The translations under genes and the position numbers were made by a program. A stretch of DNA of 64,000 bases. Origin: Acherontichlamydia pituitae. Lineage in GTDB: Bacteria; Chlamydiota; Chlamydiia; Chlamydiales; Rhabdochlamydiaceae. Below are positions 15,484 through 24,172 of this stretch, piece after piece. The stretch spans positions 868,001 to 932,000 of the forward strand of contig JAHCAX010000001.1 in the NCBI GenBank assembly GCA_019634675.1, in the 5' to 3' direction. Under the pieces are notes generated by a model, which was not told where the DNA came from, did not search any database, and was given only the letters and a program-made list of their open reading frames with translations. Numbering within the stretch: position 1 is the stretch's first letter; each line of letters starts with the position of its first letter.

Positions 15484-18009
15484 TCACACTGAAGTCAACT
15501 GATCTAACAATGCACTTGGTGTGATCGATTTGTCGGATTCAATACAACTTAGGAAAATCTCTTTAATCTTCCCTATTCGTGCATATGCAGCTATTTTGGC
15601 GTCAGTAGGCAAATGTGAAGAATCTATTTTTTCAAGTACGTCCTTTAGGATTAGCTCGCTTGAAAAAACTTTCATGAATGCTAAAGAGAAAGGATCCTTG
15701 ATAACATTTGACTGCCAATCCCAGGCGCGCATTACATCTTCCTTTCGCATCGTAGGAGGAAAACAATTTGAAGATGTATCGAGGAGCAAACTGCCATAGA
15801 ACTCGAATTTCTTTAACACATTTTGATCCGTTTCATTAGGATTAAATGCTCCAATAATCAAGTTAAATAACAATTGGAACTGGAAATTAACGCTAGATTG
15901 ACCGTTCATTTCATCTAAATAGGATGCCTGATCGACTAAATCTACTGATGAAATTTCGTTAAATTTTACGATGACTTGTTTTGTGAGGTTTGCAGAGTCG
16001 GAGATGTCTAATTTTTTTATTGTATCTAACATTTCGGAGCTTTGCATGAACGCATTGAAACTTTTTTTCATTTGAAGGAAATAAGCATCTTGAAATTGAT
16101 GCTCTTGCGCGTAAGCAATCTTGTCCTCCTCCGGTCCGGAAACGGAACAATAATTGGCAAAATAGAGCTGAATAGATTTCTGAACAGGAAGTGGAAGTAA
16201 CTGGAATTTAGAGGTAAATAAGTCCACATCATATTTTTTCAATTTTAATTGATCTCTCATCTCATTTAGCAATTTCATGCAAGATAGTTTGTTTGATTCT
16301 TTGCTTGGATGTAATGCTGGGCCTCCTAACATTTCAAGAACTTCAAATTTTAATCGTAGGCGTTCAAAATCGCCTTGGAAGAGAAAATTAGCTTGAGGCA
16401 TAAGAGTGAAACTTGAACTTTGAGGTATAGAAGATGATTGAGATAAAGGAGTGGACAATGCAGAACTAGGTAAGCTTGGATAGGATAGTGAGGACGAAGA
16501 ATGTAATGAGGGGAGCAGATCGGATGCGAATGATCCTCGGAATAGTGCAAGGTAGCAGTATTGGACGGTTCTTCTTTCACCATCAAAGAATTGATTAAAG
16601 TTCTTCTGTTGAAGGTAAGATAAAACTTGAATAAAGAACCGGACTTTTTGATGCATCTCTTCATTCAATATCGATGGATGCGTCGATAAATGGTGGATTA
16701 GAGAATCCAATATGGGTATTACCCGATCACTCACATCTGAATAAACGGCCTTTCTGATTTCCGCTTTTATGTTGTTTAGAACGTATAAATATTCAGCTCT
16801 AAATAAAACTTCTCCTTTTAGATGATCTGTATTAGAAAAATCTCCACCTCTAATAGGATCAAGAAGATGACTGTTCATTAACGCTAAAAGAAGGTCAACA
16901 TTTGATCGTGATCTAGCGCTTTCGTGAGGAAGAGCAGTCGTAAATAAATTAATAAGAAAATCGTTTCCAGTGTGGCCAATTTCTTTTCTTTCAAAAAACT
17001 CAAAGCAAGCTGCTGGATATTCAGTACAGTGATACAACCCAAAAAGTAGATCCCAGGAGGGAGGAGAGATTGAAGCTGAGCGAATAATCATCTTATTTAA
17101 TGCGTCCAAATCGGGATGTTGGCTTATCAGTTGAGGATTAGATTTCAATTGGGAAAGGGTTATTCCGCAACCGCTCAGCAATTGGTCCCTTCTCTGTTCT
17201 AAAAGAGTTTTTCCAATAACGACCTTATAGAGATCAAGGGCTTCCAAAGATGTTAATTCTGCAGGGAAGCAATCTGTTCGCAAATGCCTAAGGATGACTT
17301 GCTGGTCCTTAACATCAAGCTGGTAGAAAATTGCAGCAACTTTTCCATGGATATTTGGATGGTACACGAGCAAGGCTTGATAGAATAAACACAGTGTCCC
17401 GGTCGGGGTATTCTGAGTAAACGACAATTGATCTTCGAGGTCTTGAAGCTTACCGATCGTTGCTTTAATGTCGGCGCTGGTGCTTATTGGTGTCGTCTCA
17501 AGACAGTCGTGGATACGAGATTTGAAGGGTTCAAGTGCAAGAAGTTTCGCGCGCAGCGCAGTCATGCTGTTAACAGTATGCATGCTGGCTATAAGCTCCG
17601 TTGTAGATCTATCCAAGGATTTACAATCTTTAAAGATGGAAACAATCGGAGCAAATCCACGCTCAAGTATTTCAATGTTTTCATGTAACTTCTGCAATGT
17701 GGGTTTCAATTTATCAAGCTCGCTTCGAGCATCTCCTCCGGTAGAAGATCTGAATTGTTCGAGCGATTTCTGAAACGAGCTAAAGGTTTTGACTAGCGCT
17801 TTAAAAGTTGGATAATTCAAATCTGTAACTTTTTGGGCTAGTTCTTCCTCGCCGTCGCACTTAAATGTCTCTAAAAAGTTAAGTGTTGTACCTAATAAGC
17901 TTGTTAGGGAAGTAAATCTTTCACTTCCTTCTAGATGGGGTGCATAAGGAACTGTAATGGCTGTAGGAACTGATGACTTTCCGCCTTTTACTTCTAATCC
18001 TGAAGACAT
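15484..18009 (-). CDS. Large unrecognised helical protein, candidate effector (841 aa)
   Basis: No family was recognised. The start at 18009 (MSSGLEVKGG) is chosen because CAGGAG stands 7 nt upstream; a reading 41 codons longer lacks a ribosome site. The protein is cytoplasmic-looking, without signal peptide or transmembrane segments, and mostly predicted helical. A Ser/Pro/Leu low-complexity linker (SSSLSYPSLPSSALSTPLSQ and following) lies about residues 503-540 and splits it into two globular halves. The gene is AT-rich compared with housekeeping neighbours and lies beside the U-box gene. Size, linker and location suggest a secreted host-interaction protein, but that is inference; a structural role cannot be excluded. 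Confidence 0.7.
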   Translation of the reverse strand: MSSGLEVKGGKSSVPTAITVPYAPHLEGSERFTSLTSLLGTTLNFLETFKCDGEEELAQKVTDLNYPTFKALVKTFSSFQKSLEQFRSSTGGDARSELDKLKPTLQKLHENIEILERGFAPIVSIFKDCKSLDRSTTELIASMHTVNSMTALRAKLLALEPFKSRIHDCLETTPISTSADIKATIGKLQDLEDQLSFTQNTPTGTLCLFYQALLVYHPNIHGKVAAIFYQLDVKDQQVILRHLRTDCFPAELTSLEALDLYKVVIGKTLLEQRRDQLLSGCGITLSQLKSNPQLISQHPDLDALNKMIIRSASISPPSWDLLFGLYHCTEYPAACFEFFERKEIGHTGNDFLINLFTTALPHESARSRSNVDLLLALMNSHLLDPIRGGDFSNTDHLKGEVLFRAEYLYVLNNIKAEIRKAVYSDVSDRVIPILDSLIHHLSTHPSILNEEMHQKVRFFIQVLSYLQQKNFNQFFDGERRTVQYCYLALFRGSFASDLLPSLHSSSSLSYPSLPSSALSTPLSQSSSIPQSSSFTLMPQANFLFQGDFERLRLKFEVLEMLGGPALHPSKESNKLSCMKLLNEMRDQLKLKKYDVDLFTSKFQLLPLPVQKSIQLYFANYCSVSGPEEDKIAYAQEHQFQDAYFLQMKKSFNAFMQSSEMLDTIKKLDISDSANLTKQVIVKFNEISSVDLVDQASYLDEMNGQSSVNFQFQLLFNLIIGAFNPNETDQNVLKKFEFYGSLLLDTSSNCFPPTMRKEDVMRAWDWQSNVIKDPFSLAFMKVFSSELILKDVLEKIDSSHLPTDAKIAAYARIGKIKEIFLSCIESDKSITPSALLDQLTSV

Positions 18010-18078
18010 AATAGACTCCTGAAAATATTTCGTTTTTTGGTTAAACCTCTGAGCACATATTTTTTTGTGCTCCTTTAA

Positions 18079-18213
18079 GTTTTGTGAATTTGGGTTGCTA
18101 ACATGAACAACCCAACGTCCCTCCTTGGTCAACGTTGTTATGAAGAGAGTGCTATCTTCAAAAAACGCGACTTTGGGTGTTTAAATATTGTGCAAACACC
18201 AAATTCACAAAAC
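18079..18213. repeat. 15-bp inverted repeat GTTTTGTGAATTTGG
   Basis: GTTTTGTGAATTTGG at 18079-18093 has its exact reverse complement at 18199-18213. The arms are 105 bp apart and lie 70-200 bp upstream of the start of the 841-aa gene. A related GGTTTTGTGAATTT is at 2597-2610, upstream of the F-box gene. A shared regulatory site for effector genes is possible but unproven. Confidence 0.6.
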
Positions 18214-18471
18214 CTACTGGAACACGCCATTCTTCTTTTTCATTAAAAGTCCCATTAAGGCCGATGTCTTTGCTAGCCACTCCATGCTAGTTGTTGGCAT
18301 ATCATAAAGAAAATGTGAATTCAATGTAAAGAAATTATAAAATACGTATAAAAAAAATCAATGAACAGTATTTTTTTTTGATGAAAATCAGGAGCGATGT
18401 TTCGGAGAGGAAACATTTAGTCATTCGCATAGATGCTTCTTGAGATCTGTTAAAATTTTATAAAGATCTGC

Positions 18472-18499
18472 TTGACCTAAATTTTATAAAAAATTATAC
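18472..18499 (+). promoter_or_regulatory. Candidate sigma-70-type promoter of the U-box gene
   Basis: TTGACC at 18472-18477 is followed after 16 nt by TTATAC at 18494-18499, about 50 bp upstream of the GTG start. Two AAATTTTATAAA repeats flank the -35 region, one overlapping the spacer, and could be regulator sites. Confidence 0.45.
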
Positions 18500-18548
18500 G
18501 TTTTAAAAACTACTTTATCCATTTTCAGATTTATAAAAGGAGAGAGCT

Positions 18549-19676
18549 GTGGCGGTTGCATCTATACCAAGCATAAATACGAAAGGCCTAACTTTTTTGA
18601 TGTTGTCTGAACAGAAGTTTAAGGATGGCGATACGCAAGGGGCTGTAGATGATTTTCAATCGGCTTCTTCAGTCATGCAGAAAGATGTTATCAGTAAGAT
18701 TTATTGGCATGTTTGGGACTTATCGAAACGTCCAGGACACATTCCTAACTTTGGAGAGGATGCGATGCTTGGGCGTATTGCATCATCTGATGCCCCTGGC
18801 AATGATATTAAAGCAGAAGCCATTCGGCTTGCTGTCGTCAAATATCATATGGATACGGTTGCGAATCTTACGCGGCGGCTTGAAAAAGCGAGCACTTGTT
18901 CTCTCTCATTAGATATAATGTCGGATCCGGTAATTGATTTTGATGGACATACATTTGAGCGATCTCAGATTCAGAGTCAATATCTTGAACTGCTAAAGAG
19001 AGGAAAGTATACTGCCGAGTGTCCGCACTCAAGAGAAAAAGGATCTACTATGTTGATACCTAACTATAGTGTTAAGGACATCGTTGATATCTATAAGGAA
19101 TTTGGAGAGCGTCTTGGGCATCTTGCTTTGTTTGTGCAAGATTTGTTTGATGAAACACAAAAACTCAAAGCTGAAAAAGAGTCTTTAGAAGTAGAGAAAA
19201 AAATACTCGAATCACGTCAAATTCTACCTGAACAGGTGCTTATGTTAAGTCAATTTCAACAGCTTATTCATCGAAGCACCGAACGAGAGCGGATATTTGA
19301 AGAGCAATTTAGGATATGGGGAGAAGAAAGAAGCCGTTTAACCCAGCAAATTGGGGAATTAAGAGAGTTACAAGTTTTAGCAATGGCCGAACAATTATCG
19401 ATGACCCAACGATTAGTTCAAGGGCAGCAACAGTTAACTCGAAGACAGGAGCAGCTTGATACTGCTCAGCAAGAATTAGCTGTAGCACAACGGCAATTGT
19501 CCCAAAGGCATTTGGAACTTATTAATTTGCAACAGGAACTTGCTAATGTGAGATTGGAATTGGCGCGGGAACGGGAGTCTCGCGAGGAAGACCGTTCAAA
19601 CTCTCAAAAGGTTATACAGAGTTATAGTGGGATGGATTTTTGTCAAAGATTCACATTTCTTGTTACAGGTTACTAA
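18549..19676 (+). CDS. U-box domain protein with long coiled coil (candidate E3 ligase effector)
   Basis: A 375-residue protein starting at GTG 18549 with AAGGAG placed seven bases upstream. Residues about 8-100 look like a helical repeat region (ML SEQKFKDGDTQGAVDDF resembles a TPR start). Residues about 114-180 form a U-box: SLDIMSDPVIDFDGHTFERS...CPHS...LIPNYSVKDIV, with the expected DPV, GHTFER and CP/N.xxK..I positions. U-boxes recruit ubiquitin-charged E2 enzymes. Residues about 195-355 are a long Gln/Glu/Leu-rich coiled coil. Bacteria lack ubiquitin, so a function in the eukaryotic host is the natural inference. It starts a + strand series of three effector-like genes. Confidence 0.82.
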   Translation: MAVASIPSINTKGLTFLMLSEQKFKDGDTQGAVDDFQSASSVMQKDVISKIYWHVWDLSKRPGHIPNFGEDAMLGRIASSDAPGNDIKAEAIRLAVVKYHMDTVANLTRRLEKASTCSLSLDIMSDPVIDFDGHTFERSQIQSQYLELLKRGKYTAECPHSREKGSTMLIPNYSVKDIVDIYKEFGERLGHLALFVQDLFDETQKLKAEKESLEVEKKILESRQILPEQVLMLSQFQQLIHRSTERERIFEEQFRIWGEERSRLTQQIGELRELQVLAMAEQLSMTQRLVQGQQQLTRRQEQLDTAQQELAVAQRQLSQRHLELINLQQELANVRLELARERESREEDRSNSQKVIQSYSGMDFCQRFTFLVTGY

Positions 19677-19734
19677 AATTGTTGATTAATTTTTTGTTGA
19701 ATTAAAGCGAAATAGTTAGAAAAAAGGTTGACAA

Positions 19735-20862
19735 ATGACAGCTATTACACAAAAACAGAGTTCGCTGGGATTGCAAAATGCATGCATGCATGTGCCTTCC
19801 CATGAGTATATGCTTTCTTCTGATGATCCACTAAGCAGCATTGATATGACTGACGGCAGTAGGATGTGGGTTTTAACTGCTTGCTCTCAACAGGGGAATA
19901 ACATCTATCATTTTGTAAAAGTATTGAAGTCGGGCGAAAGTGAAAGTCTGATTGTTAATCCCACGCAATTAAATCCTTCAGACCAGATGAAGTTCTTGCC
20001 TCTTCAGTTATGTTTATGGGAGAGAAGCAATGCCCTTATGGCCAAAAAAATGGAAGCTGCCCAAGGAGATGAAAAACGATTTTTATCTCATACGCAAGCA
20101 ATGTTAACAAGTATTAACCAAGACATCATGGCATCAAGGGAGATCAATCGTAATCTACTGGACACAGTAGGTTATTTAGAGGAGCAATCTCGCACGTTTG
20201 GGCAGAGCGTAATCCGATTTCAATCGAATGTACATGCCCTGGGGCAGGAGGTCGGTAAGCTCAAGGTGCAAGTGAACGAAACTGCTCGAGAGCTAAAGCA
20301 ATTCCGTGCTGAGACTTGGACATCGGGCGTTAAGTATTCGACAACTGTTCCCGATCAGACAACGGATCTGGACCTTCATTCCATTTTTAATCGTTTTGTC
20401 CCTCCAGATTTAGAACAAATCTCCGATCATTCAGGCGCCGTTCCTAAACAGCCGGTCATGCGTAGTAGTATGGATGATTGCGTTCTTCCAACAGCAAGTC
20501 TACCCACAGGGTCTTTTGCTACTTCTTCAGGTGTTACAAATATTGCAGAAGAACCTCCAGCTACGCAAAGAGGCGTATTGGAACAAGCAACAGGATCTCT
20601 AGTAGCTCCCAAGAATTCTGTCGGTGCAGAAAATAGAGGAGGCAGCCATACGCCTGCTTACTCTTTGCAAAGCACTCAACCAGTCGCCGACCTATCTTTG
20701 CCAAATGACCTGCCTAAACCTCAACTATCAATTGAAAAACAGGAAGCTATCATTGAAAAAGATGATGATTCCCTGTTAAAGAGGCTGTGGTCTAAATGGT
20801 CCGCGTTTCTTGAGTCGATTTTGGACTATTTTAGCAGCATTTTCAAACCGTTTAGTTCATAG
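19735..20862 (+). CDS. Unrecognised coiled-coil protein with aromatic C-terminus (375 aa)
   Basis: No family was recognised. The ATG at 19735 follows AAAAAGG at a good distance. Residues about 20-95 look like a small globular domain, about 100-200 form a helical coiled coil (LEEQSRTFGQSVIRFQSN region), and about 210-340 a Pro/Ser/Thr-rich disordered linker. The last 25 residues, LLKRLWSKWSAFLESIL and following, make an amphipathic aromatic helix that could bind membrane. It follows the U-box gene by 58 bp and may be co-transcribed. It has no signal peptide. An effector role is inferred from neighbours and composition. Confidence 0.72.
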   Translation: MTAITQKQSSLGLQNACMHVPSHEYMLSSDDPLSSIDMTDGSRMWVLTACSQQGNNIYHFVKVLKSGESESLIVNPTQLNPSDQMKFLPLQLCLWERSNALMAKKMEAAQGDEKRFLSHTQAMLTSINQDIMASREINRNLLDTVGYLEEQSRTFGQSVIRFQSNVHALGQEVGKLKVQVNETARELKQFRAETWTSGVKYSTTVPDQTTDLDLHSIFNRFVPPDLEQISDHSGAVPKQPVMRSSMDDCVLPTASLPTGSFATSSGVTNIAEEPPATQRGVLEQATGSLVAPKNSVGAENRGGSHTPAYSLQSTQPVADLSLPNDLPKPQLSIEKQEAIIEKDDDSLLKRLWSKWSAFLESILDYFSSIFKPFSS

Positions 20863-21272
20863 TTAAAGCTCACGTTTCTGTTTTGGAGGGGTGCGTTAAC
20901 CTCTCCAAATCGACGAATACCCTCCAAATTTTGTTCGAGCATTCAAATGCTGTAAATGCTTAGATAATACCCCCAAAGAATTTATTAGCAAAATAAGCGG
21001 GAAACAAGAAGGCTTATCTGCTTAGTATGTAAACTTTAGATCTTTGCTATACTTAGGGGGGTATGGTTGCAGCGCCCTATCCTAAGGCTCTTTAGCTAGA
21101 TCTCAACTTATACACAAATGAATAAGATTTCTTGAGTATACACATTGTTTTGTTCGGTCTAAAATTTATTATAAATAAATTAATATTTTTTTTGAATTCT
21201 GCTTTTAATGCTGTTTTGGTGTAAATTGTTTTGCTTTGAATTAGTTGGTCTAATTACAAGTGGAGAAAAATT
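20863..21272. other. Spacer with terminator and AT-rich leader
   Basis: This 410-bp stretch contains a terminator-like hairpin at 20883-20908 and a loose inverted repeat pairing ATACCCCC (about 20968) with GGGGGGTAT (about 21055). An AT-rich tract from about 21160 to 21250 leads to the 445-aa gene. No gene or known RNA was recognised. Confidence 0.55.
20883..20908 (+). terminator. Hairpin after the coiled-coil gene
   Basis: TTGGAGGGG pairs with CCTCTCCAA (one G-U pair) around an 8-nt loop, 20 bp after the stop codon. The T-run is weak. Confidence 0.5.
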
Positions 21273-22610
21273 ATGTCTGCAGAATCAGGAATTCAATTCC
21301 CTAAAGGGGATGCCCTTACTGTTTATAAGTCAGTCTATTGTTGTCTTAGCGGGCAATTGCCTGAGATTAAATCTCGTAAAGATGGATATGGCGCAGCTCC
21401 CTATGTAAAATTACAGACAAAATATGAAACCGATCTCTCCAATCTGATTATCAATCCTTATTTGATCTCCATGAACTCCTATGGAACGAAGTTCCATCAA
21501 GTTTATGCGGGAACAAAGCATTTTGCAGGAAATTTAATTAATTCAAGCTTTCTGGCATCGCCGTTGAAAACGATCAGCTGGGGACGTATTGATCCTTGGA
21601 ACTGCAATCGGGAAATGGCAGCAGAAGCTTTAAAGACGGCAATTACTGTTTTTTCTGCTGGCGTCTCCGATCTAGACACGCTGCTTGAAGGCTCTTTTGA
21701 GAAAGCTACCCTTGAAGAGTTAAGGGATCAGTTAGCAACTGTGTCTTCGACATTATGCGATGCAAAAAAAACAGTTTTCTTCATCTATCGGACTTATGAT
21801 CAAGTTCCAGCTGACGATGAGACAGGCGACGTGATCGTTTCTGATGGGATCGGGCCAGAGGGGATTAAAGAGCAATATGCTGCCCTTTCGCGCATGATTG
21901 GCCAAGACTTTGCTTCTGTTCAACAGAAAGTCCTCGCCAAAATCGCGCAATTTGATGTGGTTGTTGATGGCTCTAGTTCCGATGTGGAAAATGAAGGGTC
22001 CAGTGATGATGAACCGGTTGCAAAAAAGGTCCTCGCTCCTAAAAAAGATGGTTCGAGTGATGAAGAAGAGGTTATTTTGTTAGCCTTCCCCGAAATAAAA
22101 GTTGTTGCCGAAGAGATAGTCATGGTCGATGTCAAGCTCGTTTTCCGTGATGAAATTCAAGCATGCAGCTGGTTCTGCCGCAAGATGCGGGAAAGAAGGG
22201 AGAAAGTAGAAGGAACAGGCGAACAGGCCTATAAAAACCTTACAACAATGGCGCGCGTATCTCAAACAGTCCCGAAACCATTCCTCCTATTTGCAAAATC
22301 TTTGGACCATGTCTTTAAGGATAAGATTGCCCGTTATGATTTTGTCCAGCAAGTCTATGTCCGTTTTATTAAGTGCTTAAGCGAGAAAGGAATTGAATTG
22401 ACGGTTTCCCGCCCAGATAGCTTTAAGATGCTTCTTAACGAGCTCTGTGCTAAAGGAGCGCCTCGTCAAGTGTATCAAGCTTTATTTCAAGTTTTGATGA
22501 ACACGGATGGCACAGGTCCTTGCGGTCTTCGATTTGAGCCGGCGATCTTGAATGCCATCATGAACAATGGAGACTATTTCAAGGTCTTCGATACAGATCA
22601 TCCGCTCTAA
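21273..22610 (+). CDS. Unrecognised protein with acidic Ser/Asp linker (445 aa)
   Basis: No family was recognised. The start at 21273 follows AAGTGGAG by seven bases. Residues about 1-215 form a helical N-terminal part. Residues about 230-268 are strongly acidic and Ser-rich (DGSSSDVENEGSSDDE and DGSSDEEE), resembling casein-kinase-2 target stretches. Residues about 285-445 form a second helical domain (FRDEIQACSWFCRKMRERR onward). There is no signal peptide or membrane segment. The gene ends the + strand effector-like series and is followed by a strong terminator. A secreted role is inference. Confidence 0.72.
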   Translation: MSAESGIQFPKGDALTVYKSVYCCLSGQLPEIKSRKDGYGAAPYVKLQTKYETDLSNLIINPYLISMNSYGTKFHQVYAGTKHFAGNLINSSFLASPLKTISWGRIDPWNCNREMAAEALKTAITVFSAGVSDLDTLLEGSFEKATLEELRDQLATVSSTLCDAKKTVFFIYRTYDQVPADDETGDVIVSDGIGPEGIKEQYAALSRMIGQDFASVQQKVLAKIAQFDVVVDGSSSDVENEGSSDDEPVAKKVLAPKKDGSSDEEEVILLAFPEIKVVAEEIVMVDVKLVFRDEIQACSWFCRKMRERREKVEGTGEQAYKNLTTMARVSQTVPKPFLLFAKSLDHVFKDKIARYDFVQQVYVRFIKCLSEKGIELTVSRPDSFKMLLNELCAKGAPRQVYQALFQVLMNTDGTGPCGLRFEPAILNAIMNNGDYFKVFDTDHPL

Positions 22611-22624
22611 TTGTTCCAGGAAAC

Positions 22625-22645
22625 GAGGGGGATTTCCCCCTCTTT
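22625..22645 (+). terminator. Rho-independent terminator after the 445-aa gene
   Basis: GAGGGGGA and TCCCCCTC form an 8-bp G/C-rich stem followed by TTT, starting 15 bp after the stop codon. Confidence 0.7.
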
Positions 22646-22709
22646 AATGCAAAAGGTCTATTGCTGTTTAACCTGATTTAGACTATCATTTGCGCTTTGT
22701 TTCTTTTGT

Positions 22710-22793
22710 GCCGATGTGGCGGAATCGGTAGACGCGGTAGATTCAAAATCTACTTCTAGCAATAGAGTGCTGGTTCGAGTCCAGTCATCGGCA
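22710..22793 (+). tRNA. tRNA-Leu (anticodon CAA)
   Basis: An 84-nt gene with a long variable arm. Acceptor GCCGATG pairs with CATCGGC, discriminator A. The anticodon stem GTAGA/TCTAC encloses TTCAAAA, giving CAA, which reads TTG. It is followed by a strong terminator, so it forms its own unit. Confidence 0.97.
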
Positions 22794-22800
22794 AATTCGA

Positions 22801-22836
22801 GGACACTTTCTGATGAGGAAAGTGTCCTTTATTTTT
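22801..22836 (+). terminator. Rho-independent terminator after tRNA-Leu
   Basis: GGACACTTTC and GAAAGTGTCC form a perfect 10-bp stem with a 7-nt loop, followed by TTTATTTTTT. Confidence 0.92.
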
Positions 22837-22864
22837 TCAATTCAAGTGACAAATTTTCTTAGTT

Positions 22865-23785
22865 CTATCTTCCCGCATCCAGCCATTCGAATGGCCGGGG
22901 TTTAAAATGGAGCAGTTGCTTTGCTTTCGCATTGGTAGCTGCCCGCAGTTTGGTTGCGTAGTAAACAGCGTCTGGTCCTCTGGTCTTCAGCCCTTCTTCT
23001 TCTGTAATGGATGAAGGAGGAGCCGCTCCTAAAAAACGGGCAAATGCCGGAAGCCAGGTATTCATGGGCGAAGGGGAGTCGTTGACGATATTGTAGGCGC
23101 CGGGAGGGCTGAGAAAGGAGGCTGCAATAGTAGAGGCGGCATCTTCGATATGGACAAAGTTCCAAATGCCTTGACCATCGCCAATGATCGGAAACTGCTG
23201 TTTGAGGATTTGATCAGCGACATTTCCTCCTGGATGAAACCAGGTGCCAGGTCCATAAAAAAAACCAAAACGCAGAGCAACACCCTCGATTTTGCCTGAT
23301 TCCAATGTCCGCCTTTCGATTTCCGCATAGGTGCGCGATCCGGAAGCAATTCCTGGAGTTGCATCGAAGGCAAAGGAGGTGTTTTCATCGGCAGGACCAG
23401 GTCCTGGCGCATACCAAAAAGCTGCGGATTGGGCGATAAAACGGCGAACACCGCTCTTTTCTGCTGCAGCGAGCAAATGCCCTCCTCCTTCAATGCGGAG
23501 CTTGGCATTCATTGCAGCGGACTCGCGCATCGCTTCGGGCGTATACTCTTTTGGCAAATGGGTCAGCATGTCGATCACGACATCCGGTTTGATCCTATCT
23601 ACAGCGGAAAAGACAGCCTCCCGTTCCAAGACGTTGAGGATCAGAGGGGTTGCCCCTTTAGATTCAATGGACTTAAGCTTCGCTTCCGACTGTGTGATCG
23701 CATAGACATCGTGCCCAAGCGGTTTTAGGAGGTTGAGCAAAGGCTGTCCAATTGCTCCGGATGAGCCGGCGATCAGGATTTTCAT
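22865..23785 (-). CDS. NAD(P)-dependent epimerase/reductase (extended SDR type)
   Basis: A 306-residue protein from the ATG at 23785, preceded by GAAGGAG six bases upstream; a start five codons earlier lacks this. The N-terminal Rossmann motif reads ILIAGSSGAIGQPLL (GxxGxxG), and a QSAAFWYAPGPGP segment replaces the usual YxxxK region, so catalysis may be atypical. FVHIEDAA is the typical substrate-domain motif. It acts on an unknown nucleotide sugar or small carbonyl compound. It is the last gene of a three-gene minus-strand operon after the VOC protein and serine hydrolase. Confidence 0.82.
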   Translation of the reverse strand: MKILIAGSSGAIGQPLLNLLKPLGHDVYAITQSEAKLKSIESKGATPLILNVLEREAVFSAVDRIKPDVVIDMLTHLPKEYTPEAMRESAAMNAKLRIEGGGHLLAAAEKSGVRRFIAQSAAFWYAPGPGPADENTSFAFDATPGIASGSRTYAEIERRTLESGKIEGVALRFGFFYGPGTWFHPGGNVADQILKQQFPIIGDGQGIWNFVHIEDAASTIAASFLSPPGAYNIVNDSPSPMNTWLPAFARFLGAAPPSSITEEEGLKTRGPDAVYYATKLRAATNAKAKQLLHFKPRPFEWLDAGR

Positions 23786-23796
23786 TGAAAACTCCT

Positions 23797-24171
23797 TCAA
23801 TAAGTTTTACCCATTTTTTCTTTTTCTAAGACGGTCACTTCTTCGTCGGTCAGAGCTGTTTCGATCAGTTCAATGGGCACCCCTTGTTCTTCGATCATTG
23901 CGACACGGAAACCTTCCAATGGACTGTAAGGCCCGAAGAGGACCTGGCATCCTTTGATTTCTGCATCAAGGTCGTCGACGACAAAGGCGACATGGGGAAC
24001 TTGCGTCACAAGTTCAGGCAGTCCATGACCTTCGGGAAACCGGTGCCATTGGATGTGCCATTTATTGGCTTCAAATGGGGTCGAATAGAATCGGAAACCG
24101 CCCACTTCAACGAGGCTTTCATCTTTTCTCTTTTCAGTTGTAGGAACTCCATAGTGGTGGAATTTGCGCAT
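23797..24171 (-). CDS. VOC (glyoxalase/bleomycin-resistance fold) protein
   Basis: A 124-residue single-domain protein from the ATG at 24171, with GGAG five bases upstream; this site lies in the end of the hydrolase gene and its TAA. Two beta-alpha-beta-beta-beta modules are visible, with HHYGVPT near the start and PHVAFVVDDLD at the second module. A His at the start of each module and a Glu near PIELIE match the metal ligands of VOC enzymes. The reaction is unknown. It sits between the serine hydrolase and the epimerase in one operon. Confidence 0.75.
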   Translation of the reverse strand: MRKFHHYGVPTTEKRKDESLVEVGGFRFYSTPFEANKWHIQWHRFPEGHGLPELVTQVPHVAFVVDDLDAEIKGCQVLFGPYSPLEGFRVAMIEEQGVPIELIETALTDEEVTVLEKEKMGKTY

Positions 24172-24172
24172 A

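Larger units (their letters stand above)
18010..18548. other. AT-rich divergent promoter region
   Basis: This 539-bp spacer separates the divergent 841-aa and U-box genes and contains no supported gene. It holds a 15-bp inverted repeat (18079-18213), two copies of AAATTTTATAAA (18453-18464 and 18479-18490) and a plausible promoter for the U-box gene. Long A/T runs occur at 18300-18400. Confidence 0.6.

Noticed and set aside
18010..18132. A 41-codon upstream extension of the 841-aa protein
   Set aside because: CAGGAG is correctly placed before the ATG at 18009, while the longer start has no ribosome site and runs through one arm of an inverted repeat.
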